This document shows positions 1 through 8,093 of a stretch of 49,733 nt of DNA, one piece after another. The translations under genes and the position numbers were made by a program. The DNA is from Bradyrhizobium tropiciagri (lineage in GTDB: Bacteria; Pseudomonadota; Alphaproteobacteria; Rhizobiales; Xanthobacteraceae), in contig NZ_JAFCKH010000020.1 in assembly GCF_018130505.1 (NCBI RefSeq), positions 1 to 49,733 on the forward strand, read 5' to 3'. The notes under the pieces are model-generated. The model saw only the letters and a program-made list of their open reading frames with translations, was not told the DNA's origin and made no database searches. The first letter of the stretch is position 1; each line of letters begins with the position of its first letter.

Positions 1-1738
1 TTCGATGGCGGCACGGCCAACGGCAATTTCGTCGGCACCGACCTGCCGGCCGACACCAATGGATCGCCGACGGTGGCCTCGGTGAGCTTCGCCGGTGCAT
101 TCACGTTCGGCAACCTGAACGACTACGGCGCCGACGGCGCCGGTGCGTCCACGATCAGCTATGCACTGCAGTTCCATGCCGGGTTCACGGAAGGAAACAT
201 CTCCGGCCTGAGCTCCGGTGGCCTCGCGATCCGCCTGTACGAGAGCGGCGGCGTGATCACCGGCTCGACGGCATTGACGGAAGGCACGATCAGCGCCGGC
301 AACACGGTGTTCACGTTGAGCGTCGACAACGCCGGCGTCGTGACGCTGACCCAGACCCATGCGGTCGACCATGCGCAGGCCGACGTCTACAACAACGCCT
401 ACATCTCCGATCTGCAGTCGCTCGCCAACAACCTCGTCGACCTGAAGGCCAGCGTCGTCACCACCGACAGCGAGGGTGACTCCTCGCAGACAGCGACGGC
501 GCTGCTGGATCTCGGCGGCAACGTCCAGTTCGGCGACGACGGTCCGGGCAATCCGACCGTGACCACCTCCGGCGTCGAGCCGGTGGCGCTGACCTTCGAC
601 GGCGGCACTGCCAACGGCAACTTCGTCGGCACCGACCTGCCTGGCGATACCAACTTGTCCTCGACGGTGGCCTCGGTGAGCTTCGCCGGCGCGTTCACCT
701 TCGGCAACCTGAACGACTACGGCGCCGATGGTGCCGGAGCGAGCACGATCAGCTATGCGCTGCAATTCCACGCGGGGTTCACCGAGGGCAACACCTCCGG
801 TTTGACCTCGGGCGGTGCGGCGATCCGCCTGTACGAGAGCGGCGGCGTGATCACCGGCTCGACGGCGCTGACGGAAGGCACGATCAGTGCGGCCAACACG
901 GTGTTCACGCTGAGCGTGAGCAACACCGGCGTGGTCACGTTGACCCAGACCCATTCGGTCGATCATGCGCAACCCAATGTTTACAACAACGCCTACATCT
1001 CTGACTTGCGGGCGCTCGCCGACAGTTTGATCGACCTGAAGGCCAGCGTCGTCACCACTGACCGCGAGGGCGACAGCTCGGCCACTGCGACTGCGCTGCT
1101 GGATCTCGGCGGCAATGTGAAGTTCGGCGACGATGGTCCGGGCAACCCGACCGTGACGACCTCCGGCGTCGAGCCGGTAGCCTTGACCTACGACGGCGGG
1201 CTGGCGAACGGCAACTTCGTCGGTGCCGAGGGCGCAGGCGACACCAATGCATCATCGACGGTTGCGACGGTAAGCTTCGCCAGTGCGTTCACGTTCGGCA
1301 ATCTGAACGACTACGGCGCCGACGGCGCCGGAGCGAGCACGATCAGTTATGCGCTGCAGTTCCACACGGGCTTTACGGAAGGCAGCGCGTCTGGCCTGAC
1401 GTCGGGGGGGACGGCAATCCGCCTGTACGAGAGCGGCGGTGTCATCACCGGCTCGACGGCGCTGACGGAAGGCACGATCAGTGCGGCCAACACCGTGTTC
1501 ACGCTCAGCGTGAGCAACACCGGCTCGGTGACGCTGACGCAGACCCATGCGGTCGATCACACCCTGCATAGCGCCTACAACAATGCGTACATCACCGACC
1601 TGCAGCAACTCGCCAGCGGTCTGGTCGACCTGAAGGCCAGCGCGGTTACCACCGACAGTGATGGCGACTCATCGACGACGGCGACCGCGCTGCTCGACCT
1701 TGGCGGCAACGTCAAGTTCGGCGACGATGGCCCGCACT
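1..1738 (+). repeat. Three tandem 594-bp coding repeats in the adhesin
   Basis: Units start at 1, 595 and 1189 (TTCGAC, TTCGAC, TACGAC), so the period is exactly 594 bp or 198 codons. The first unit is visible from its start only because the window happens to open there; more units probably lie upstream. Units share long identical nucleotide stretches, differ mainly by point changes, and keep frame. Confidence 0.9.
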
Positions 1739-3138
1739 TCACCCTCGTCAATGATGGCAACGGCGACGGCATTGTCAGCCTGTCGGCACTCAACCCGGCA
1801 GCGACCACCACCTACACCGGCCAGTTTGCGGACTGGCAGTATGGGGCGGATGGATTTGGGGATCTGACGGCCACGGGAGCGAATGTTCAAGTCGCTTCCC
1901 ACACGTCGTCCCAGATCGTGCTCAACCTGCTGGATGCAGGCAATGTCGTTGCCACGATGACGCTGAATGCCGATGGCACCGACTCGCTGGAAGTGCACAA
2001 CCGGCCGGGTACGATCGAGTTTACCACAGTGGCAACGGCGGCGGCGCAGCCCGGAGGGCCGGTGGGTTCCGTGCTCGTGGACTTGCTCGCCGCTACCGAC
2101 TTTAACGTCCTTATTACGGCGGATGACGGCTCGGCCCCTGCCGGAACGGCTGGCGACGCAGTCAATACCAGCTCGAATGGCTGGGGCGTCAAGGGGCACT
2201 CCGGTCAGACGGTCGATGCCAGCGAGTCACTCCTGTTCGGCTTCGTCAATGATAACAACAATACGACCCCCCACGGTATCGACGACTTCAAGTTCACGCC
2301 CCAGGGCTTTACAGGCGGTATGGGTTCGGCCGGAATTACGGTCAGAGTCTTCCTCGATGCCGCCATGGCGACGTATGACGACGTGCACCTCAATGTGACG
2401 GACGGCCAAGTAGTTCAGATCACCCAACTGAACTGGTCGGCCCCTGCTGGTACAGGTAATTATGTTGTCGGTGATCACATCTACGGTGTGGATGTCATCG
2501 CCGACAGCGGCAACAAGGGCGGTTTCCGTATCGATGGAGTTTCGGTGGGCGCCGCATCGAATAATCCGCCGCCGGATCTCGACTTCAACAACATCCAGGT
2601 CACGGCCACCGATGGCGACGGCGATACGACGACACAAACCTTCAATGTCCATATCGATGGAACATCGGGCAATGCGTTGACGGTTGAAGCTGTCGCCGGA
2701 ACTTCGGGGGCCGACAATCTGCTTGGCACCGCCGGCAACGATACTTTGATCGGCGGTCCTGGCAACGATACCCTGACCGGCAACGGTGGAAACGATCTGC
2801 TGGTGCTTCAGCCCAATGGCGGCGGGATGGACACGATCACGGACCTAAATACTGCAGGTCTCGACAAGATCATCGTCGACGTTTCCGACCAGAATCTCAC
2901 CTTTGCAAACGCAGCTCTCATCAATGCTGCGACGCAGTTCAACAGCGGCAACGGAGCGCCGACGAGCGGTGGAGCGGCGTGGTCGGAGAGCGCGAGCGGA
3001 GACAAGTTCTATTACGACACGACCAACCAGAACATCTGGTTCTCCGCAAACGGGACTGGATCCGATCAGATCCAGCTCGCGCATCTCTCGACGGGTCTTC
3101 CGCCCGCGACCGTCGCTGCCGCCTTACACACGGCGTAA
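1..3138 (+). CDS. Giant RTX adhesin, C-terminal part (5'-truncated)
   Basis: The reading frame is open from the first base and ends at TAA 3136-3138, so the true start lies upstream. Three consecutive repeats of exactly 198 codons begin at 1, 595 and 1189. Each contains FDGG/YDGG, a DYGADGAGASTISYAL block and LDLGGNV.FGDDGP, the pattern of T1SS-143/DUF5801-type adhesin repeats. A unique region follows (about 1740-2690). Glycine/aspartate nonapeptides such as GTAGNDTLIGG and GNDTLTGNGGND (about 2700-2810) are RTX calcium-binding repeats, and the last 100 residues resemble a type I secretion C-terminal target domain. Expected role: a LapA/BapA-like adhesin exported by the ABC/HlyD/TolC set next door. 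It converges on a LapG-type protease gene with 25 bp between the stops. The N-terminal retention region where LapG would cut is not in the window. Confidence 0.9.
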   Translation, partial: FDGGTANGNFVGTDLPADTNGSPTVASVSFAGAFTFGNLNDYGADGAGASTISYALQFHAGFTEGNISGLSSGGLAIRLYESGGVITGSTALTEGTISAGNTVFTLSVDNAGVVTLTQTHAVDHAQADVYNNAYISDLQSLANNLVDLKASVVTTDSEGDSSQTATALLDLGGNVQFGDDGPGNPTVTTSGVEPVALTFDGGTANGNFVGTDLPGDTNLSSTVASVSFAGAFTFGNLNDYGADGAGASTISYALQFHAGFTEGNTSGLTSGGAAIRLYESGGVITGSTALTEGTISAANTVFTLSVSNTGVVTLTQTHSVDHAQPNVYNNAYISDLRALADSLIDLKASVVTTDREGDSSATATALLDLGGNVKFGDDGPGNPTVTTSGVEPVALTYDGGLANGNFVGAEGAGDTNASSTVATVSFASAFTFGNLNDYGADGAGASTISYALQFHTGFTEGSASGLTSGGTAIRLYESGGVITGSTALTEGTISAANTVFTLSVSNTGSVTLTQTHAVDHTLHSAYNNAYITDLQQLASGLVDLKASAVTTDSDGDSSTTATALLDLGGNVKFGDDGPHFTLVNDGNGDGIVSLSALNPAATTTYTGQFADWQYGADGFGDLTATGANVQVASHTSSQIVLNLLDAGNVVATMTLNADGTDSLEVHNRPGTIEFTTVATAAAQPGGPVGSVLVDLLAATDFNVLITADDGSAPAGTAGDAVNTSSNGWGVKGHSGQTVDASESLLFGFVNDNNNTTPHGIDDFKFTPQGFTGGMGSAGITVRVFLDAAMATYDDVHLNVTDGQVVQITQLNWSAPAGTGNYVVGDHIYGVDVIADSGNKGGFRIDGVSVGAASNNPPPDLDFNNIQVTATDGDGDTTTQTFNVHIDGTSGNALTVEAVAGTSGADNLLGTAGNDTLIGGPGNDTLTGNGGNDLLVLQPNGGGMDTITDLNTAGLDKIIVDVSDQNLTFANAALINAATQFNSGNGAPTSGGAAWSESASGDKFYYDTTNQNIWFSANGTGSDQIQLAHLSTGLPPATVAAALHTA

Positions 3139-3163
3139 GGGGCAGAACAGAGCAGGTTAGGAC

Positions 3164-4174
3164 TCAGAGCAGCAGCGGCAGTACATTCAACTGGATGCCG
3201 CCGCTGTCGCTCAAGGCCTCGGAACCGGTCCATTCGGCGTCGTCGGCGCTTGCCGCGGCGGGAGTCGGATCAAGCTCTCGGCCAAGCGGCAACCTTGCAT
3301 AGGGCGCAGCGAACAGCTGCACGCCGCGCTGGTCGAGCGCGAACATCGGCGTGAAGTTTGCGACGCCGGAGGCATCCACGATCTCCGAGAGCCGGCTGTC
3401 CAAAATCAGCCAGCGTCCTTCGAAGCGGGCTGCCAGCACGGCGTGATCCTGGCGGATCGCGCGGTCGCGGCCCAGCACCAGGCGGAGGTCGTCGCGCGGG
3501 AAGCCGGCCTCGCTGAGCGCGATATACTTCGCGATCGCGTAATCCTCGCAATCGCCCTTGCCGGTCGCGAAGGTGGCGAGCGGGGCGGTCCAGCGGTCGG
3601 ACACGCCGTGCTGCGCATAGTCGTTCATGTAACGGATCGCCTGGTTGACGGCACGGTTGGCCTCATCCAGCCGCTCGCGTCCCGACTTGTGCTTGACCGC
3701 GTTGATCAGGCGGAGGAACTGCGCGGCATGGGAAGGGCAGCCGGAAGCGTCCTCGCGGCACTGCGCAAGAACGGCTTGTTCCTTGACGAGATCGGACTCG
3801 AGGCCGCGCCATTTGCTCCAGAGGTTGCTCTCGGGCGCGCGGAAGGTGAACAGGCCGAACGGCTCGGGACCGACCGGCGGCTGCGGCTTCGCCGCGGGCA
3901 GGGCGTCGGTCGCGGTATTCGACGGCGTGAGGGAGGCCGTGCGCATCGCGTTGGGGCCGCGGCCACGCTGCCGGTCCAGCTTGGCCAGAACGTCGTTGAT
4001 GGTGAAGAAGGTCGCGGGCGGACGGTTCGCGGCATCCGAGGCGGGCGCGAATTCGCTGCCGGTCTCGCCGAGAACGATCTTGTCCGCGGCGAACGCCGGC
4101 GGTGCCGCGCACAATGCAATTGACAGCGCGGCCGCGGCCGCGACCGCCGACGAAGCAAACTTCAGCGACACCAT
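3164..4174 (-). CDS. LapG-type transglutaminase-like periplasmic cysteine protease
   Basis: 336 residues. An N-terminal signal peptide runs to about residue 29 (hydrophobic core, then PPAFA/A). The C-terminal half fits the bacterial transglutaminase-like cysteine peptidase family (BTLCP, Pfam C93): Cys209 in KGDCEDYA, His244 in RQDHAVL and Asp259 in LILDSR form the expected Cys-His-Asp triad. Family members such as LapG cut the N-terminus of LapA-type adhesins and release them from the outer membrane when cyclic-di-GMP falls and the inner-membrane receptor LapD lets them go. The gene lies tail-to-tail with the RTX adhesin and beside the type I secretion genes, which supports that role; no lapD is visible here. 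Residues 60-110 are a proline-rich linker. The 218 bp upstream hold a tandem direct repeat and a near-perfect palindrome, described separately. The substrate assignment is inference. Confidence 0.85.
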   Translation of the reverse strand: MVSLKFASSAVAAAAALSIALCAAPPAFAADKIVLGETGSEFAPASDAANRPPATFFTINDVLAKLDRQRGRGPNAMRTASLTPSNTATDALPAAKPQPPVGPEPFGLFTFRAPESNLWSKWRGLESDLVKEQAVLAQCREDASGCPSHAAQFLRLINAVKHKSGRERLDEANRAVNQAIRYMNDYAQHGVSDRWTAPLATFATGKGDCEDYAIAKYIALSEAGFPRDDLRLVLGRDRAIRQDHAVLAARFEGRWLILDSRLSEIVDASGVANFTPMFALDQRGVQLFAAPYARLPLGRELDPTPAAASADDAEWTGSEALSDSGGIQLNVLPLLL

Positions 4175-4265
4175 ATGACGTCCCCACTGGCGGGGACCGT
4201 CAACGTCTGTGCGTCGATCTGCGCCCCCGGTCTGTTATCGGGACGCAGACTGCTGCCTGGGCGAC

Positions 4266-4285
4266 TTAAGTGGAGTTAAGTGGGG
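4266..4285. promoter_or_regulatory. Tandem 10-bp direct repeat upstream of the lapG-like gene
   Basis: TTAAGTGGAG is followed directly by TTAAGTGGGG, two head-to-tail 10-mers one helical turn apart, 92-111 bp upstream of the lapG-like ATG. Such spacing suits a dimeric activator bound to one face of the helix. The regulator is unknown. The spacing between the two TTAA elements is 6, so it is not the standard CtrA box (7). Confidence 0.4.
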
Positions 4286-4333
4286 CGGAGGCGCGTCGGA
4301 TTGTCGGAAAGGCGGTCAATCCGGGGTTTGCCC

Positions 4334-4355
4334 GTTCGTTCAAGTTTGAACGAAC
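4334..4355. repeat. 22-bp inverted repeat between the hlyD-like and lapG-like genes
   Basis: Arms GTTCGTTCAA (4334-4343) and TTGAACGAAC (4346-4355) are perfect complements around a 2-base centre. It lies 38 bp past the stop of the hlyD-like gene and 160 bp upstream of the lapG-like start. No T-run follows on either strand, so an operator seems more likely than an intrinsic terminator; a stabilising hairpin for the upstream mRNA is also possible. Confidence 0.5.
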
Positions 4356-4392
4356 CGAGGTCACCATTGGTTAACCAGAGGCGGCACGTCGA

Positions 4393-5643
4393 TCAGCGTT
4401 CGCGCAGCGCCTCGTCGCGGAGCAGGCGAGCGGGCTTCACGATGTAGTCGAGCACCGATTTTTCGCCGGTCAGGACCTCGACCGTGGTCACCATTCCCGG
4501 AATGATCGGAAGCGGATGCTGCTCGGTACCGAGATGGTTCTTTTCGGTTCGCACCATGACCCGATAGAAGGTCTCCTGCCGCTCGGACTTTTCCGCCTTT
4601 TCGTCCACGATCGTGTCGGCACTGATGCGCTCGACCTTGCCCTTCAGCGATCCGTAGACCGAGGAGTCGTAGGCGGTGATCTTCACCACGGCATCCTGGT
4701 TGGGGCGAATGAAGGCGATGTCCTGGGGACGAATCCGGCCTTCCACCAGCAGCGTGTCGTCCAGTGGCACGATATCCATGAGGTTGGCGCCGGGCTGCAC
4801 GACGGCGCCGATGGTGCTGACGTTCAATTTGTTGACGATTCCGTGGACCGGCGACTTCAGGTCGGTGCGGCGCACCCGATCCTGCGCGGACTTGATGTTC
4901 TCGTCGAGCACGGCGAGATCGCCGCGCGACTTGGCCAGATCCTCGTCCGCCTGCGAGCGGAACGAAGCGGTGATATTGGCGATCTTCGACTGCGCTTCGG
5001 CGAGCTGCCCCTTCATATCGGTCGCCTGCCGGTCGAGCCGCAGCATCTCGATCTCGGGGACGACCTTCTGCTCGAAGAGCCTGCGCGTCAGCGTCTGCTC
5101 GCGCTCCAGCAGCTTGAGGGAGCCGGTGAGGCGAGTGACCTGTTGATTGAGGACGTCGATGTCCTGCGCAACCTTCTGGGCGCGCATCTTGAAGACGCTG
5201 GTTTCGGTCGCAACTGCGGCAGGAACCACATTGTCGAGATTATCGGGAAACGTGATCTCGCCTCGTCCACGCGCTTCGGCATCGAGGCGGGCGACCCGCG
5301 CCGCCATCGCCGCGCGGCGCTCGCGGATTTCGCCGAACTCGGCGGCGAATTTCGTATCGTCGATGCGCATCAGGGACTGGCCCTGCTGAACGATGGCGCC
5401 TTCCTGGATCAGGATATCGCCGACGATGCCGCCCTCGAGCGATTGAACCACCTGGATCTGCCGCGACGGCACCACGCGGCCGCTGCCGCGCTTGACTTCA
5501 TCCAGCACGGCAAAGTGCGCCCAGACCACGAAGGTCGCAAATAGCGCGCACGAGGTCCACAGCAGCATGCGCGAGGTGCGCGGCGTGCGCAGCTTGGCCG
5601 CGGCCCGGATGTCGTTTGCAAAGGCAAAATCGGAAGACGCCAT
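4393..5643 (-). CDS. HlyD-family membrane fusion (periplasmic adaptor) protein of T1SS
   Basis: 416 residues. A short cytoplasmic N-terminus is followed by one transmembrane segment (about 26-46). The barrel-sandwich/lipoyl half-motif starts near 65 (VVQSLEGGIVGDILIQEG), a long helical coiled hairpin spans about 110-250 (many Q, R, E; LNQQVTRLTGSLKLLEREQ), and the second lipoyl half and beta-barrel domain follow (LKSPVHGIVNKLNV from about 262, then IVPLDDTLLVEGRIRPQ). This is the standard order and length for type I secretion adaptors of the HlyD/LapC kind, which link the inner-membrane ABC exporter to a TolC channel. The gene lies 12 bp downstream of the ABC exporter on the same strand, so the two are almost certainly co-transcribed. 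ATG start with the TM segment at the usual distance. Confidence 0.93.
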   Translation of the reverse strand: MASSDFAFANDIRAAAKLRTPRTSRMLLWTSCALFATFVVWAHFAVLDEVKRGSGRVVPSRQIQVVQSLEGGIVGDILIQEGAIVQQGQSLMRIDDTKFAAEFGEIRERRAAMAARVARLDAEARGRGEITFPDNLDNVVPAAVATETSVFKMRAQKVAQDIDVLNQQVTRLTGSLKLLEREQTLTRRLFEQKVVPEIEMLRLDRQATDMKGQLAEAQSKIANITASFRSQADEDLAKSRGDLAVLDENIKSAQDRVRRTDLKSPVHGIVNKLNVSTIGAVVQPGANLMDIVPLDDTLLVEGRIRPQDIAFIRPNQDAVVKITAYDSSVYGSLKGKVERISADTIVDEKAEKSERQETFYRVMVRTEKNHLGTEQHPLPIIPGMVTTVEVLTGEKSVLDYIVKPARLLRDEALRER

Positions 5644-5655
5644 AATATTCGCTCG

Positions 5656-7908
5656 TTATGCAGACTTCGTCTGAATCGTATTCTCGGGGGAGGGCGGCAT
5701 CGCCGCAGGCTTGCCCTGCAGGATCGCCAGCACCTTGTCGCGCGGGCCGTCGGCAACCAGACGGCCGTTGTCGAACAGCAGCAGCCGGTCGACCATGTTC
5801 AGCAATGACAGACGGTGAGTGGAAATGATGATGGTCATGCGATCGTCGCGCAGCCCCTTGAGCCGCTCGAGGAACTCCTGCTCGCTGCGGACGTCGAAGT
5901 GCGCCGTCGGCTCGTCGAGGAACAGCACGCGCGGCTTGCGGATCAGGACGCGGGCGAGCCCGATGGCCTGCTTCTGACCGCCGGAGAGGCTGCGGCCGCC
6001 TTCCGAGATCGGCATGTCGTAGCCCATCGGATGGCCGGCGATGAAGCTCTCGACGCCGGAGAGACGCGCGGCGAGCAGAATTTCCTCGTCGGTGGCCTCG
6101 GGTTTGCCGAGGGCGATGTTGTCCCGCAGCTTGCCGAAGAACAGGTCGGTATCCTGCATCGAGAAGCCGATGCCGGCGCGGAGGTCGGACGGGTCGTATT
6201 GGCGCGAGTCGACGCCGTCGACCAGGATGCGGCCTTGCTCCGGCTCGTAGAAGCCGAGCAGCAACCTGCCGACAGTGGTCTTGCCCGACCCGACGCGGCC
6301 GATAATGCCGACCCGTTCTCCGCCCTCGATCTTGAAGCTGACCTTTTCGAGCGCCTTGCCGGGCGCGTTCGGATAGGCGAACGAGACGTCCTCGAAGGCA
6401 ATCCGGCCCTCTTCGATCCGCCTTGCGACATAGGACCGGGTCGGCGACCGCTCGCGATCGAGCGACATGATGCGGTCGATCGCCTTGAGGGACGTGATGG
6501 TCTGCGTTCCCTTGGTGATCACGGAGGCGATGCCGGCGATCGGCGCGAGGACGCGGCCCGCGAGCATGTTGGCGGCGACCAGTGCACCGACGCTCAGCTT
6601 GCCGTCGAGGATCAGGAAGATGCCGACGATAACGAGCAACAGGCTGGTGACCTGCTGCGCCGTGCTCGCGCTCGTCAGCGACATCGACGACCAGAAGTGT
6701 ACGTCCTCGCCCGATCGGGCGGTTGCCGCAACCGACCGCTCATACAAGGTCTGCATGCGGGACTCAGCACCGGTCGCCCGGACGGTCTCGAGGCCGGACA
6801 GGGATTCGACCAGCACGCCATGCCGGGCGGCGGATTCGGCCTGCAGGCGCTTCATGGCGCGGTCCAGCGGGCGCTGCAGCAGGAAGCCGACCGCCATCAC
6901 GATCGGCAGCATGATCAGCGGAATCCAGGCCAGCGGTCCGGCGATGACGAACAGCACGCCGACGAACAGGATGGCGAACAGCAGGTCGGTCGCGGAGACC
7001 ACGCTGCCGGACGTGAAGAATTCACGCACCGAGTCGAAGTCGCGGAGTTGGTTGGCGATGATGCCCACCGAGGTCGGCCGCTGCGCCATCCGCACCGCCA
7101 TGACGTGCTCGAAGATGTTGGCGGCGAGCACGACGTCGATGGTCTTGCCGGTCACGTCGATCATGCGGCTGCGGACCATGCGGAAGACGAAGTCGAATAC
7201 GATGGCCAGCCCCATGCCGATCGCGAGCGCGATCAGGGAGGGGATCGCGCCGTTGGGGATGACGCGGTCATAGACGCTCATCGTGAACAGCGGCGTCGCC
7301 AGCGCGAGAATGTTGGTGAGAAACGCGGCGAGGGCGATGTGTCCGTAGCTGCGCCAGTGCTCCTTCACGACCGACCAGAACCAGTGGCTCTTCGGCAGGT
7401 CTCCGGCGGCAACGGCGCGTGCATCGGCCTGGGGCGCGACCTTCACCAGGAATGCGTAGCCGGTATAGTCGGCGGCCAGCGTGTCGATGTCGACGACACG
7501 CGGAATGCCCGGGGTCACGGTCGGATCGACGACCTTGATCGTCTTCCTCGCCGCGTCCACCCCCTGCAGGATCAGTGCCGAGCCATTCTTCAGGATGAGA
7601 ACGGCGGGCAGCACCAGCGCGGGAATGTCCGTGATGTCGCGCTTGACCGCTTCGGTCTCGAGACCTGCGCGCCTGGCGGCGCGATCATACAGCGAAACGG
7701 ACAGCCGTCCGTCCGTGATCGGAAGTCCGCCGAGCAGCGCTTCGCGGCTTACGGCGCGGCCGTGATGCGCAGCGAGATAGGTCAACGAAGCGGTGAGGGG
7801 ATCATCGCCCAGCACGCTCGGCCGAGCTTGCGCGGCAGGCTTGGTGTTCGGCTCATCCGACGACGGTTTGCCGGCATCTACGGCCGGACTTGCTGTTCGA
7901 AACAACAA
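5656..7908 (-). CDS. Type I secretion ABC exporter (permease-ATPase, LapB-like)
   Basis: 750 residues. Residues about 35-155 form a C39-peptidase-like domain lacking the catalytic cysteine (LAAHHGRAVS where an active peptidase has Cys), typical of exporters of RTX/LapA proteins that are not leader-cleaved. A six-helix ABC transmembrane domain spans about 170-460. The ATPase has Walker A GRVGSGKTT (about 536), signature LSGGQKQ (about 640), Walker B VLFLDEPT (about 660) and an H-loop ISTHR (about 695). The start is TTG at 7908: the only in-frame stop upstream is at 7957-7959, no ATG or GTG lies between, and an AAGGG ribosome site sits 7 bp before the TTG. It is upstream of, and likely co-transcribed with, the HlyD adaptor. 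Expected to export the adjacent adhesin and probably the other large repeat proteins in the window. Confidence 0.93.
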   Translation of the reverse strand: MLFRTASPAVDAGKPSSDEPNTKPAAQARPSVLGDDPLTASLTYLAAHHGRAVSREALLGGLPITDGRLSVSLYDRAARRAGLETEAVKRDITDIPALVLPAVLILKNGSALILQGVDAARKTIKVVDPTVTPGIPRVVDIDTLAADYTGYAFLVKVAPQADARAVAAGDLPKSHWFWSVVKEHWRSYGHIALAAFLTNILALATPLFTMSVYDRVIPNGAIPSLIALAIGMGLAIVFDFVFRMVRSRMIDVTGKTIDVVLAANIFEHVMAVRMAQRPTSVGIIANQLRDFDSVREFFTSGSVVSATDLLFAILFVGVLFVIAGPLAWIPLIMLPIVMAVGFLLQRPLDRAMKRLQAESAARHGVLVESLSGLETVRATGAESRMQTLYERSVAATARSGEDVHFWSSMSLTSASTAQQVTSLLLVIVGIFLILDGKLSVGALVAANMLAGRVLAPIAGIASVITKGTQTITSLKAIDRIMSLDRERSPTRSYVARRIEEGRIAFEDVSFAYPNAPGKALEKVSFKIEGGERVGIIGRVGSGKTTVGRLLLGFYEPEQGRILVDGVDSRQYDPSDLRAGIGFSMQDTDLFFGKLRDNIALGKPEATDEEILLAARLSGVESFIAGHPMGYDMPISEGGRSLSGGQKQAIGLARVLIRKPRVLFLDEPTAHFDVRSEQEFLERLKGLRDDRMTIIISTHRLSLLNMVDRLLLFDNGRLVADGPRDKVLAILQGKPAAMPPSPENTIQTKSA

Positions 7909-8029
7909 CTGGAAACCCTTGGTGGCAAAAGGGACGCTGAAAAAAAATACGTACGATCAGCTCGGCAGATTACGACGAACGGCGAACGAAATCATCGGAA
8001 CTTGCGTTGACAGTTAATTAAAGAATGGA

Positions 8030-8065
8030 AAGGGGCCCCGTAACCGTAGCGTTACGGGGCCCCTT
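8030..8065 (-). terminator. Strong intrinsic terminator after the tolC-like gene
   Basis: A perfect 15-bp stem (8030-8044 with 8051-8065, core GGGGCCCCGTAAC) closes a 6-base loop. Read on the minus strand it is followed by TTCCATTCTTTA. It sits 28 bp past the tolC-like stop and 122 bp before the ABC exporter start, so it should uncouple the two or limit read-through. Confidence 0.85.
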
Positions 8066-8093
8066 GGGAAACTTTAGCCTTAAGTTGCGGCCG

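Noticed and set aside
5815-8010. Long open frame on the plus strand opposite the ABC exporter (731 codons)
   Set aside because: It mirrors the exporter codons in GC-rich DNA, has low-complexity Arg/Asp/Gly/His-rich sequence and no domain; the minus-strand gene has all ABC motifs.
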